Below are positions 11,223 through 22,599 of a stretch of DNA of 64,000 nt, one piece after another. The position numbers and the translations under genes were made by a program. The DNA comes from Ixodes scapularis. Taxonomy: Eukaryota > Arthropoda > Arachnida > Ixodida > Ixodidae. How positions within the stretch are numbered: position 1 is the stretch's first letter; each line of letters begins with the position of its first letter. The stretch covers positions 193,577,027 through 193,641,026 of the forward strand of contig NW_024609857.1 of the NCBI RefSeq assembly GCF_016920785.2, given 5' to 3'. A model generated the notes under the pieces. That model worked only from the letters and a program-made list of their open reading frames with translations, made no database searches and was not told the DNA's origin.

Positions 11223-11500
11223 CGGCAGTGTCCTGTTGGTGAAGTTCTTCAGCTGCGCTTCTGCAGCACTAAGCTGTTCCATGTTGCGGAGAGGCATCAG
11301 GAACAGCTCGGGTGGTTCAGGCCTGGCCAGTTCCTGGGGCGTCGCCTGTTCCCCGGGCCTCGCCTGCTCTCCCTGGTGCTTGAAAGACACCACGTGCCCG
11401 AGCACCTGCCCAACAGACTTGCAGTTCCCTGTTCTGCTGCTGTAGGTGCCCATTCTGGATGTGCAGGTCTATCACGGCCTAAGCAGCTGAGCGTCGAAGG
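11223..11500 (-). CDS. Candidate exon: first half of a DUF4806-like domain, possibly frameshifted
   Basis: On the minus strand an acceptor (gttatcttgcag) precedes 11500 and a gtattt donor follows 11223. The downstream frame reads PPELFLMPLRNMEQLSAAEA and on to LKNFTNRTLP, resembling the DUF4806 opening (proline-leucine, then a short acidic/leucine helix), and it meets the next exon in phase 0. The upstream part reads as coiled coil (HIQNGHLQQQNRELQ) but in another frame, with a TAG before it. Either the true acceptor is internal or the copy has lost its frame. That ambiguity leaves pseudogene versus live gene open. Confidence 0.42.
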
Positions 11501-12853
11501 CTGCAAGATAACCAAAGCATAAGAAAGCATTATCCATTTTGCTGATCAACACTATGCACTGATGATGCGAAGAAACTTTTTCAGAAACTTGGGTTTCGGG
11601 AAGTTTCAGAAGAACGCTTGAACCTTCAGGTGTTTCGGATGGTTTGGGTAGCTTTGGAACGGTTGCCAGACACAGTGAGTGTTTCAAATTTTTGTAAAAA
11701 TTTAAGATAAATTATTTTTTGTATGCAATATTTATAAATTTAATAAAAAAAATGTGTTAATCAAATAAACTTTCTGAAACGTTTTCAGAACTTCACAGTT
11801 TTGGCTTGTACGGTCAAAATGAATGCTTCAACAAAGTTTTATGATGTTTTTTGACAATCAAAGGAAATAACAATACTGATTCGTCGGCGACGCACGCAAG
11901 ACGCGCTGCGCTTGGCTGCGATAAGCACCAGTTTAAAAATCTGACATATAGGTCCGTGCCTATTAGGCCTAGCTTGGTGCCTGTACCCTTGTTGGAACTG
12001 CCATTTTCTGAGCTTTCAGGACGGCCTTTTTTTTAACTATCAACCGTCTAAGAATGGGAGAGAATCCCGTTAAGAACACTTGCCCTGGTATAGAAAACGA
12101 AATTGGCTGCAAGCGGCTGCTCTGTGGTCACATGATACCTCGCACCTAGGCATATGACGCTTTAGAATGAATTGGCACTTCCAAGTAAAGCACAGGTCAT
12201 CAATTGCGGCCCTTGTTAAATAGCAGAAGTTCCCAATGCAACTTTTTTTCTATCGTTTCACTTGCAGCATACAGCGTGTAACAGATGATCCACCTTTCCT
12301 CGGTTCTGGTAGCAGACGACGCAACGGCGTCTTGTTTCCCGCAGCAAATGACACTCTAGGGCAGACAAGCCCTCCCTCTTTACTCACGTTAGCAGGCGAC
12401 GTGTCTGTTAAAGAAAGGTCAGCTCCCTCAGTACAAGCCTCCCGAGATCTCAATTTCACAAAACACCAAAATCGGGCCATTAGTACAACATTTCAAGGTA
12501 CAAACAGAAGCTGCACAGCACGGCGCCGAAGCAAACTTGCTGCACCTAAAAACAAGCCTCTACGCTGTCCGTCGAGCCTCTCCAGAGTAGGACAGCACCA
12601 CGGCCGTTCTTGGCAGCATGCAATGCTTTCCCAAAGCATTACGAGAAAGTTTTGTGCCCAGTAGCGTATTGAAGGACTCAGTCACCACTGTAATTGTGCA
12701 TGTGTCACTACGAAGATTTTGGAGCTAACTAAATTGAGCAACTGCACGCAAGCTAATCTGGTCAAGCATGCTAACAGAGGGCAGATCAAAAACGTGTGCT
12801 AGCACATTATCAGGACTTTAGGTGAAAAGGAACAGTACAAAATAATACTTACT

Positions 12854-13052
12854 GCATTTCTGCAAACTTGATGCTCTGAACGAAGGCCAGTCAGGGTCTG
12901 GTGCTCGGTACGCTCGCACACGAGACAAGATGTCCGCCCCAAACATTTTGCTTGGCCTCACGCCGTTGTTTCATACTCACGTCAAACCACAACAGAGGGA
13001 CGGGCGCCACCGTTATTTCGTCATTCTCTTCGATGAACAGTACTCCTCCTCA
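12854..13052 (-). CDS. Two candidate upstream exons of the same minus-strand gene
   Basis: A first piece (about 13,052-12,981) has an acceptor-like pyrimidine tract, an open frame reading VLFIEENDEITVAPVPLLWF, and a canonical donor (GAC/gtgagt). A second piece (about 12,912-12,854) ends at a gtaagt donor. N-terminal segments of this type, an acidic stretch followed by a tryptophan-containing strand, are usual upstream of coiled coil and DUF4806 in such proteins. Exact acceptors are uncertain because a TGA lies at the first possible start. No initiation codon was identified. Confidence 0.35.
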
Positions 13053-13118
13053 CTAGAATAAAAGGCGTGGTCAGACATGATGTTCATTCAAGTTACTTCA
13101 CACTGTCAGGTCTTCGCA

Positions 13119-13146
13119 ACCTTTAGCATATATTATAATAACTCCA
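13119..13146. repeat. Solo end of the MITE family seen at 2943-4125
   Basis: The stretch tagcatatattataataact ending in ccatgg closely matches the right end of that element (tagcgtacattataataact). No partner end is visible nearby, so this is a fragment or a chance remnant. Confidence 0.45.
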
Positions 13147-13374
13147 TGGCTATATCCCCATGCACGGCCACAATGAAACACGACGGCGTCGCATTCCGGT
13201 AACGCCAAATAATAAAAGTAGCAGTAAAAGAGAAAAACGGTGCTCATTTCGCGTAAAGGTCTGTTTACACCATGCTTTGTAGCTTTTTACTTGCAACGGT
13301 TTCGTGATACCGAGGTTTCGTGCAAATAGCTTATTTACATCCAGTTTTTCAAGCAATGGCAATGGCGTTTCGAC

Positions 13375-14541
13375 TATACACCTTTCCAAAAAACACTCCT
13401 AGGCCGCCGCCATGTTGCTGATGCGGCTGATGCGACTCTCGCGCCCTCTATCAGCTAGAAATTTTCTGCCACTCTCTGGGACTGTGAAGACCCGCTCAGC
13501 GCGGTTCTCTACCTACGTTTTTGCGGTTTTGCATTCGACGTTTTCTCACACCTCTTGAAAATTTCCACTTAATTCTTTTTATGCGTGCTGCGTACCCTTT
13601 TTGTGTTATCTTCCCTTGTGAGAAATAAGGCTGGTAAGTGCCTGCCATTCAAGCTTTTCTGCTCGACATTCACGGGAAACGAAGGAGGTGAAGGACGTCG
13701 AACGACCCTCCACGTTATTTTGCGAACAATGTTCTCCCCCCTCCCAGAGATAATCCGCGTAGAATCCGCAGTCATCTCCAAAAATAGTTGTCCGGGTTGG
13801 GATGTGAAGCGGGTCAGTCGCGTTTGTTTCTTTGCCTTGGTGCGGTAGTGAAAAAAGAAAGCTCTCCCCAAAACGTGCCCCATAACGAAGTCATCTCGGA
13901 TTCCGTCCGATCGTCGACTGTGACTGTGTTATTTGACATCTTTCTCAAATAAATTCTTTTCGGATAACGCTGCATCGTGTGGTACGTACGATATATTGTT
14001 CTAATGCTAAAACTTCCTCAATTGTATGTCTGTGTCCTGTCCATCGGTAAACACAATATTTGTGAGCGTGAAAAATGCATGCCTTTCGGCCCTCTTCTGT
14101 TGCAATTCATTTTTGTCAGCAAAGCGCTTCGTCGTTTCACATGCGGCGAATCCCGCGGCACCGTCAACACTTATCCTAAGAAAAAAAAAAACAAAAAAAC
14201 TAGAACTATACATTCCAGTCGCATTCGCTCTGTCGCGCAAAAAACCGTCGCGTACCCAACAAAAATAGTTAAGTTTTTTTTTTGTTACTTTTTTTTTTCC
14301 AATGTGGCACAATGCTTTCTTAATGTCCTCGGGAGAATACATGTACCATGAAACACAAAATATAGCGCGAAAAGACGAGAAGTTATCCGCCAGCAGCGTT
14401 TGAAACTGCGCCTATTGAAATCACAGTCCACTCGGTTAGGGTTAGGAGGGACGCCGGTGACAGTCTAGCCTCAAACTCAGTGACTGGGCTCGAAAACGGT
14501 TTGTTGCCCCTGGGGTCGAGTGTTTTTTGGAAAGGTGTATA
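13375..14541. mobile_element. 1.17-kb DNA element with perfect 24-bp terminal inverted repeats
   Basis: The left end tatacacctttccaaaaaac (continuing actc) at 13375-13398 is repeated exactly in reverse complement at 14518-14541. If the outermost ta is the target duplication, the element would be mariner-like, with ends TACACCTTTCC. The interior has no transposase; it holds a ccgccgccatgttg segment near the left end resembling a YY1 site, and a ggctggtaagtg donor-like site at about 13,632. Non-autonomous is the best reading. Confidence 0.65.
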
Positions 14542-15423
14542 CTCCGTTCATTTTTAAGCTAAGACTAGAAGCTCCGCCTTCAACGCAAGCTTTCTGCCCT
14601 TGCTAACACAAGTGCGATCATGCAGGCACGCAAAACCGAAGCACTGCAGAAGCCAGCGAGCTCGCACTGAAGCCGGAGATTCTAGTCTCAGCATAGGGGC
14701 GAACGAAGTATACATTCCTTGCATAAGACGACAAGCTAGGTAAGGACGGGGCCCTGTGCCATGCCGGTGGTGGACTGCACAACGCGCGGTTGTGCTTACC
14801 AAGGCGTAGGATGCCGCTAACTGCCTGGACATACCGTAGAATACCGTGCATCCGCCCATTCCACATTAAGCGCCCATTACCAAATTTTTGAGATCTGAGG
14901 AAATACGCACAGTACATTTATATGTAAAATTGACGACCGGACAAGCACCCATCCCCCATTTTTTTGCGATTATTTCCAAAGTTTGAGTGCACGCTTGCCC
15001 GGTATTTAACGGTACACCGTATTTTCATAGAAGGAACCTAGTTTTGTTAGATGTGAACTCGGAAAAACGAGCCGAGCTTAGGATGATGACGGTTAGCCAG
15101 TACGTGCGGAATTTTTCAGCATTGGTGTGATTGCGCTACGAGCAGAAAGTTTCGATATACCGCTAAGTTATAATGCAAAAAAAAAAATGTTGTGTCGAAA
15201 AAAAAAAAAGAAGTTGTATTGCGTGCCGCAAAATTTGACGAGCGGCTCTAGGAGTCGCCTGCAGAAAAATTGTTACGACTTTGCGAAGTATGGCAAACAA
15301 TGCAAGGTTACCGTCATAATCTAAAACCTGATGCAAGGATAAATAAAATAACGGACAAGCGTCTCGCGGACGGCACAAACCGATGCCCCGCCAGCAGCGT
15401 CTCGGCGAGCTAGCATGCCTCCA
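14542..15423. other. No gene recognised
   Basis: Unique DNA with A-tracts near 15,180-15,210; only chance reading frames were seen. Confidence 0.5.
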
Positions 15424-15700
15424 CACACTAAACATTATAACACCCATAATCGTGTAAAAAGGGTGTAAGTTAGGAAAAACACCCTTCTTACACTTCATTT
15501 ACACGATATTTGAATATCGGTGGGTGTAAAAAGGGTGTGCTGATGTTTTTCATCCCCTCCACACCCTTTTTACGCCCTCGCTTATTGCGATGGCGTCTGA
15601 AATCGTGTAAAAAGGGTGTATGGGCGAATTATACGCCCTGTATTAACACGGTGTGAAAGGGGCGTTATGGTGATGCCAGTCTAATACACCCATGATTTCA
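15424..15700. repeat. GGGTGTAA palindromic-tile repeat
   Basis: Starting at cacactaaacattataacaccc, the sequence repeats the 12-15-base motif gtgtaaaaagggtgt in both orientations at least six times, so neighbouring units can fold on each other. The same terminus, inverted, closes a similar array at 18,050-18,258. This looks like a non-autonomous repeat family with a fixed end and an expandable palindromic interior. Confidence 0.7.
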
Positions 15701-17143
15701 TATCCGTTAATGCTTATTGCTTTGCTGAAACTGTTGCTGATGTACGGCGGTATAAACATCCAGTATAATTAATCGCTACACGAAGTCGCGTATGGTTAGG
15801 AAGTGATGGAGTATAGTTTTTGCAACTCCGATCGAACTCTTCGTCCGAGAGGAGCCGAAAATTACGTGTCGCGTGTGCGTCAGTTTCATCAGTTCAACTT
15901 CGACTTAAAAACAAAACATCTCCACTCGCAAAAGATGAGCGAAGACGTGTCAATATACAACCCAAACAGCACAGAGCATTGCGCCGATATAGGATCAAAT
16001 ATGAAAAATTGCGCCGTTACCATTTTGGTCCAGCCAATATCTGTGAAAAAAAGGATGGGTCGCGGCGACGCCATCCTGACATACCGTAGGCGATGCCGTT
16101 TTTGGTTGAGCGTCAAGATTCCCGCATGAATGGCCTATGCCGGCGAGGTATGTCTATTTCTTAACCGCCTAAAATCCGACGTTAAAAAAGAAAAGAAAAA
16201 CAAGATGAAGCAAAACGGAATCTGCTTACTTTTAACCAGAGAAAGACCTCCTGCGCTGAACCACTGAACAAACTATGGGCCGTGGCGCCCTCATTTCGTG
16301 TATTACAAACTCACCTGACTGGCCCTCGCACTACTTATAGCACCTTCACTGAGATTTTATTTTTGTGTGTAGTTCTAACGAAACAATTCCGCAAGACAAT
16401 CGAAAGTGCCGAATTTATGACACCCCGGCTAGAGTACGCGATCCTTAGTTGACACCAAAATATCTAGCCTCCCGACGCTTTTTTTTCGTTTTTTTTTTCT
16501 TTTTTCGTACGGGTAAAATTGCATCTCTTGTTTCATGCGTTCGAATTTGTTTTGTGTTATTTATTTCGTGATTTCGCGGTCGGCATCAGAGCACGCACGC
16601 CACTGCGTGAAGCAAGTCCTGACGTGTCCCATTTTGCGACCCTCCTTGGGCAGCCCAGGTGGCTTATACAAAGCCGCAGAGGGAGATTAGCTGCTTTGTC
16701 CACCCCTCTTTGACCTCGTCTTCTGATAAGCCTCCACACCTTCTTTTGTGTCTTCGTGTGGCTGTGAGCGAGTGCGAAGGCCGCTTCTAGCAAATCAGAG
16801 GGGTGGTGTGTAACACGTGACCGTTCTCCGTAGGACAGGGACGCTTGGACTATAATATGTCACGTGACTCGCTCCGACGCGCTGATGGGCTCACTGGGGC
16901 CGAAGTCTTTGCCGTATTCCAAATTACGATGAGTGTAGGGGCCACGTAGGTCCGGTTTCTAAAAAGCTTCCGTCAGGCGTCAGTGTTCTTCTGTTTTTCG
17001 TGCGTTGCAGTCGCAGCCGTGGTTTTTCGTCTTGAACGGCCGGAATACGTTCATACTAATTTTTTGGTAATATTTGTGAATTTCGTCGGAGTCCATAGAA
17101 TTATTGTGCTGTGTTTGTTGGACGCGTTTCGACAAAGAACTAA
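15701..17143. other. No gene recognised; possible CpG-containing promoter near 16,800-17,100
   Basis: No conserved protein was found. The 16,820-16,960 part has two cacgtgac-type E-boxes (tcacgtgactcg at about 16,860) and moderate CpG, which might be a promoter reading to the right, but no downstream exon could be supported. Confidence 0.35.
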
Positions 17144-17381
17144 CTGCTCGTCGGCGCTCGTGAGACTTCCGCTGATTGTGATCGACCGCCTTCATCCTCG
17201 ACATTGTGTTTGCGTAGCTTTGTGCTGCCCTAGTCGGATTGTGCATCTATCACGACAGAGAGCTGCTCATCGGCGACGGCGAGAGTTCCGTTGAATGTGA
17301 GCAACCGCCTTCATCCTGGACGTTGTGTTTGCGAATTTTTCTGTGGTGCCCGAACCGGATTATGCAACTATCACGGATTAC
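17144..17381. repeat. 119-bp tandem duplication, two copies
   Basis: Copies at 17144-17262 and 17263-about 17381 share ctgctc..cggcg, ccgccttcatcct, ttgtgtttgcg and ggattntgca, at exactly 119-base spacing with about 80% identity by eye. Function is unknown. A tttgtaagtact donor-like site follows at about 17,400. Confidence 0.75.
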
Positions 17382-17907
17382 ATGAGATCGGTGTTTTATT
17401 TGTAAGTACTCTGCAAGCATGCTTCTGGTAGTAGTCCTGCTTCCGTCTCAATATACGATTTTACTGTTTACAAGCATGAACTGCTGCTTACGCCTCAATC
17501 AACTCCCGGTCGTTCCGTCTCTGCCAGCCTGTCGAGTTTTGCCTACGTCAGCAGAGCTAGAAAGCTTTAAAGTAGGTTTAGGCGAAGGAAAGCCTTATTT
17601 AAAGTTTGAGTGCATTTATTTTAAGCCTCGAAGAATTTTGTAGCTTTGTCACAAAAACTTAACACTAGGTCACAAATGCCAGCATTTGAGCTTTGACATG
17701 GGTTTCTCGCGAATTCGCGAAAGAAGAAGATGAGGTCCATGCACGTTTTTTTCTGGATTCAAAAAATAAAGTGTTCCACATGTTTCAATTTGTTAGCAAT
17801 CATTTCTCCGTAAATACTTTTTGATGAAGTGCTGTGTTACACATTTAGTATAACTTCTTGTAGCTGAATGAAGTGAGAGTTACTGCGCAGGCGAGCTGGT
17901 GAAGGAT

Positions 17908-18032
17908 CATGGTGAAAAAAACCCAAGACTAGGACAAAAAATCGGGACAACACAACGCGTCTCAAGACATTTTGAGCCAGTATTGTGTTTTCCCAATTTT
18001 TTTGTCACTAGTCTCGGGGTTTACCCACCATG
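17908..18032. repeat. Inverted repeat with about 45-base arms
   Basis: Left arm catggtgaaaaaaacccaag and on to gggacaacac, and right arm from tgtgttttccca to the terminal cccaccatg, are reverse complements with some mismatches, around a loop that includes tctcaagacattttgagcca. It is a probable foldback relic. Confidence 0.6.
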
Positions 18033-18049
18033 CTCTTCTAGCTGCAGTA

Positions 18050-18258
18050 CACGTTTTTGGTAGGGTGTACAGCTGCCATCACACCCTAATAAATAGGTGT
18101 ACAGCAGAATCACTCCTTTCCGTGTAGGGTGTAAGGGATTACACCTGTTTTTGAGGGTGTGAGAAATAACACCATTTTTCTAGGGCGTTTTTGTACACCA
18201 ATAAGGGGGTGAGTTGTGACCCATGCCATTTACACCAATAAGGGCGTGAAAATGTTTA
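18050..18258. repeat. Second GGGTGTAA palindromic-tile repeat
   Basis: Motifs such as agggtgtaagggattacacc and ttgtacaccaataaggg alternate in orientation across about 200 bases, ending in aatgtttagtgtgcacc, the reverse complement of the start of the 15,424 array. Confidence 0.7.
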
Positions 18259-18294
18259 GTGTGCACCAACACGGCGCGGTCGCCCCCGGAGACC

Positions 18295-18336
18295 GCCTTG
18301 ATCACCGGACACCGCGCGGTGTCCGGTGATCAAGGC
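18295..18336. repeat. Perfect 42-bp palindrome
   Basis: The 21-base arm gccttgatcaccggacaccg plus c is followed immediately, without spacer, by its exact reverse complement. The dyad centre lies between 18315 and 18316. It sits between the GGGTGTAA array and the CA microsatellite. It would form a cruciform or hairpin; no function is known. Confidence 0.95.
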
Positions 18337-18350
18337 TAAGTGCTAAACCC

Positions 18351-18376
18351 CCCCCCCCCACACACACACACGCACG

Positions 18377-18417
<41 letters not shown>

Positions 18418-18419
18418 AC

Positions 18420-18490
<71 letters not shown>

Positions 18491-18502
18491 TCACTCACTC
18501 AC
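18351..18502. repeat. CA/CG microsatellite ending in CTCA repeats
   Basis: A C-run (18351-18359) is followed by (CA)n with CG and TA interruptions to about 18485, then four to five ctca units. The open frames on both strands here are an artefact of the repeat. Confidence 0.97.
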
Positions 18503-19080
18503 GGATTAAGCGCGACGATGGGATGACGAGCTAGCGGGACGGTGAGACGACGCTCCTGACGCCCGACTCCTACTTCTATCTTCTCCCCCACTTTTCTCCC
18601 CTCACCCTACCCCAAGTCAGTGACAAATGCGCCTAGCGCGCGTACACGATTGACTCTATCCCCCCCCCCCCCCCTTAATTTTACTTCAACGCTTACAACA
18701 ACACACGGGGGCAACGCCGACCGATCGCCGTCTCGCCGGGCTAGCGGCGCGACACTCGTCCATACTCGGCCGGGAGCCCCGAAGGTGCGACTCGAAGCGT
18801 GGAAACAGCGCGATGCAACGAAAGGCAAAGGGCATCTACACTACGAACGGGCCGAAGCCGATGTAAAAACGTGCGCGAACGTAAACAGAAAAGTGCCGCC
18901 GCTCGCCACTACGAAATAATACGCGGCCGCATCCCTTTCCTGCTGCTCGTACTTTCTCTTACTTGACGGCTACTCTGTCTTGCGGGACATGCCGACGAAA
19001 CGATCGTCGGGATACGGCGAAGGGCCGTCAACACCGTCGAGTCAACCACCAGAAAGCGTTGTTGAGCGGAAGTTGCTTCA
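18503..19080. other. CpG-rich, pyrimidine-rich segment without a recognised gene
   Basis: The segment has a poly-C tract (about 18,661-18,674) and frequent CG dinucleotides (gccgggctagcggcgcgac). It might be a promoter or first-exon region, but no conserved peptide or splice partner was found. Confidence 0.35.
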
Positions 19081-19489
19081 CTAGGCCTACATACGACGAA
19101 ACCGACAGAACACGAACATCAAAATCAAAGCACAGGCGGTAACTTCAAGCGACTTCTGCCTCGCATGGATTTACATGCGGCGCTTTCACTCGCCACCACG
19201 GTCACATACAATTTTTCAACCCTGGAGCCACCGTACCTGAACCATGCCGCGAACCACGCCAACGTCCCGCTCGCGCTCGCCATTTGTTTTCGCTCACCTT
19301 GTCCGGCTTTGGATTGGATGCTGGATCGGCTTTCTAGCAAAGTCCATCAACAGCTGGCTCGATGCTGGATCAGGTCTGTTCTAGTCTAAACACGAAGTCG
19401 CAAATATATAATTGTGCTACTGTGCTACTCTATTATAAAAAAAAACAAAAACAAAAAAAAAAAACGGGGGCACGAAGAAATACACGACG

Positions 19490-20730
19490 CTTCGACGAAG
19501 TGCCCTCTGGGAACTAGTTGGCCACTCAGTTTCGGTTTCGATTGAGCAGCTTCCTTTCATGCTATCACGCCGTGACCGAATGCGCCGCTTGAGTTTTCGA
19601 TTATCTGACTTTTCACGAATGTACAATACATTCATTCTCGAACAAAACAAAACGAAAACTGGGGCAATTTCCTTGCACACAATTACTGCACGCAAATTAC
19701 TATGATGTCTTCCTCGTGTCATCATATATCGCCCACTCAAATTTTACGCTGATAGGAAATTAGGTTTTCGCAAACGCTGAGGTCGGCTAGCTACGACAGA
19801 GGCTCTAACAAGCGTCTCCTACTCTTCGCTAAGCCTTTTTGGACGAGCTTTTACTGACTCCCAAGATCTGTGTCTGAAAGGTGTGTTTGAAATTATCTCG
19901 GCATACTCAGCCAGGAAGAAAGCAAACATATAAATATTACGGCCATTAGCAACCGTCAAATGCGCTTAGAATAATTTCGTTCCTTTGGCACACCGCATAG
20001 AGGTTCACGCCCGTCCGACGCACTTCCAGCGAACGGTGCGACATTCTTCACACAATTGCTCGACTTTTGCTTTCTTAAAACGGTTTGTGTGTGGGAATGT
20101 GCCCATATGATTGCAGAAAAATTTTATGTGCGTACGCGATGTTGAATATTAGTGGAATGCAAGCGGGTGGGGACTTAGCTTCGTGCAGTGCTGCGGGTCA
20201 GTACAGATAAGAGATAAGATGTGTGTTCAAATTGAGCTTTTCAATGGCGCCTCCAAGTTTTACCTCACGTACTTAAGCGTATTAAGAAAAAGAGTAGTTG
20301 CAAAAAATAATATTTCGTCTATGGACGCACAAAACAAACTTCCTGACCAGATGTAAAGGGTCGAGTTTGATGTATGCAAACTTATTGGTCGTTACAGCTA
20401 GTTGACTCGTAGACAAGCAAGATACCCGAGCTACGCAGCGTCGAGATTTCCAGCACTGGCTCGTTCACATATATCTCGAAACGCAAACAGAAAGGCTCGA
20501 TATTGTACAAAAATGCAACAAGCATGTGTGAAGACAAGCTATACGTCTCGGGCTTGTGCTATAGATTCGAAGTCTGGCCATTTAGGTTAGTTTAGAGACC
20601 AAAAATGATGCTCTCGTGACCAAAAAATGTGAGATCACGGCCGTTAATAGTCCACGCTGCCGATCGAAACCGAAACCATGCCATTCTCCTCCCTGGCCAA
20701 TTAGTTTCCAAAGAGCAACGTGCGCCGTGT
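19490..20730. mobile_element. Possible decayed element with imperfect inverted ends
   Basis: The left segment (about 19,500-19,555: tgccctctgggaactagttggc ... tttcggtttcgattgagcagc) is matched by the reverse complement of about 20,665-20,725 with gaps. The interior has no coding potential. The ends are too diverged to define a family, and a chance resemblance is not excluded. Confidence 0.3.
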
Positions 20731-21170
20731 TGCACGCAGGGGTTTATGGAAGCAGTCCATAGAATCCCCTAGCAGTGGTAGCGAGAAGCAGATCTGGTTT
20801 TAATAAGCGCGTAAGAGTTAAATGTAGTGACCCTTTCTGGTTGAATATAGGGTGCACGTGATGTTTTGATTGTGATCATGCAGAAGGATGTAAGAAACGA
20901 ATGTGCCGCCTGAACTGTATCTTCCTCGGACAGACCGCTCGGACCCGGAGTAGTTCTCCGCGCAGCCTTTTTCGGGGGAGTACGATCTGTAGCCACTCGC
21001 AACATTTCAGTTTCGTTATCAACGTTGCCGCGGGGGAATGAAGGAGTTTCGCTGTTTTTTTGTTTCGATTGCTGGGTGGGCTCTCTTGCTGTGCTTGCTT
21101 TCGTTACTCTTGTCATGACCGACTGGCTCGAGCATACTGCGGCCCTGACATCGCTGCAGTTAATTTCAGG
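20731..21170. other. No gene recognised
   Basis: Unique DNA before the Harbinger-like remnant; no supported frame. Confidence 0.45.
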
Positions 21171-21428
21171 AGGTCTAAGAAAACGCAGTAGCAGCGAAAT
21201 CAGCGACAGCGACGAAGATACCAGCTTAGCTCCAGCTCGAGTGACGACGAGGCAGCCGTTCTCGGCGAGGTCTTCGCCGACTCATTCGCCTTGCCAGCGA
21301 AGAGGCCCAAGATATGGCGTTACGTCGAAGACGTTGTGCGCACCTATTCGGATGAAGAGCTAGGTATGTCGTTTGCTAGAAGACAATACGACAAATTCCC
21401 CTCAGATGGAACTCGCCTACGGAGATGA
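21171..21428 (+). pseudogene. Fragment of a PIF/Harbinger-like transposase N-terminus
   Basis: After an acceptor-like cagttaatttcag, one frame gives RKRSSSEISDSDEDTS, and a shifted frame continues with an acidic SSSDDEAAVLGEVFA, then KIWRYVEDVVRTYSDEEL, ending at TGA 21426-21428. The W/Y-VEDVV..YSDEEF pattern is what precedes the HARBI1-like nuclease domain in Harbinger transposases. The two acidic halves lie in different frames, so a frameshift (about 21,225-21,240) has broken it, and the catalytic domain is absent. The sequence stops just before the MITE at 21,464. A donor-like gtatgt at 21,363 means it could instead be a spliced exon. Confidence 0.45.
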
Positions 21429-21463
21429 CGGTCGCTTTACGGCGTACGTGTTTGGTATTGCTT

Positions 21464-22017
21464 AATAGACCCTTTGCAAAGCTTACAGCGCCACGACGGC
21501 AGGACATTTTGGGAACCCTCGGTACAGATCACGCGCACGCGCTTTCTCGTTGCGCCTCCGCGACTGCGCGCGCGTCCCGGCAGCTACCGCCAGCAGCCGT
21601 TGCAGCCATCCCGCCTAGTCGTACGTCGTTGCCGGCGTACCGTATCTGTGGCAGCGTAAAGGCATCGCGACAGGTGAACTCATTCCAATACGTTATTCGT
21701 CGGAACTTACCTTCACGTATTGAAGTGTCACCAAATCCATCTAGTTTGCACCGCAACCATGGCAGGTTTCGACCAGGTTCGACAAAGCGTTGGTGCAGCA
21801 GACGACAGAGCCGGTACAAAGGAGAGGGATACGAAAGGGGCAGCCGTCGGATCGTCGCTCGCCCAACCAACGGCCCAACTCGGCTGCTTTGTTGCCGTGG
21901 TAACCTGTGCCTTCTCGCGTATGCCACGTGGAAGCCGGAGGAGGGGCGTACCGAGGACTCCCATTATTTGAAGCGCGGCGCGCGCGGGCTTTTGGGATTT
22001 TTGCAAAGGGCCTATTG
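21464..22017. mobile_element. 554-bp MITE with 17-bp imperfect TIRs
   Basis: The ends aatagaccctttgcaaa (21464-21480) and tttgcaaagggcctatt (22001-22017) are reverse complements with one mismatch. The interior contains long but meaningless frames and a GC-rich block. No transposase, and no clear target duplication. Confidence 0.55.
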
Positions 22018-22599
22018 CATCCTGCGGCTCGTACAAAAGCACTTGTATTTGTCTTCATCGGGTTTATATAACTGTAAAGAAAAATAAATACTGCCTCAAC
22101 GTCGGGGTCACCGTTAATAAAGTAGTAACAATCAACATTTTTGTCAAAGCATGAAGTTCCGATCAGAACTTCATGCTTTCAGCAAGATAGCAATGGGAAC
22201 CGAAACTGTTAAAAAGCGAGGGCGGACGCTATGAAAGCGGTGGCAGCGCGTGCAACTGGGTGGATCGCTTACTGAGGCCGACCGCTCAACGACCGCTTGC
22301 GCGGAGCGCTCCGCATCTGCCTGGGCGAAGGGCTGGATCGCGCATCCCCGCTTGGTCGCTGCAGCTGCAGCGCGAGAGTGAAGCCACCGATCGGCGATTT
22401 TGCATGTTGAAAAATCGCGTTTTTGGAGCGTTGCGGAGGCTGGCGGCAACATGCTGAAGACACGTTTTCTACTCGTTCGTAGTCATTCGTCGAAGAAGCT
22501 CTTTAAAACCCGGTGTAAGCCCTGAGACTTGTCGTTGAGAACATGTGGAAGCGCAGTGCCGCAGTAAAAATGCCCAACTCATCGAAAGCAAGTTTCGCC
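22018..22599. other. No gene recognised
   Basis: Holds an aaaaataaatactgcc stretch at 22,080 that could be a polyadenylation signal, and an internal 13-base inverted repeat (gcatgaagttccgatcagaacttcatgc, about 22,148-22,175). No coding region supported. Confidence 0.4.

Noticed and set aside
12236..12664. 142-residue plus-strand frame
   Set aside because: No conserved motif, and it lies in a region better explained as intron of the minus-strand exon set.
18302..18534. Frames of alternating Cys-Val or His-Thr
   Set aside because: Translation of the CA microsatellite only.
21425..22087. 220-residue frame
   Set aside because: It spans a MITE, is arginine-rich in all frames and shows no conserved motif.
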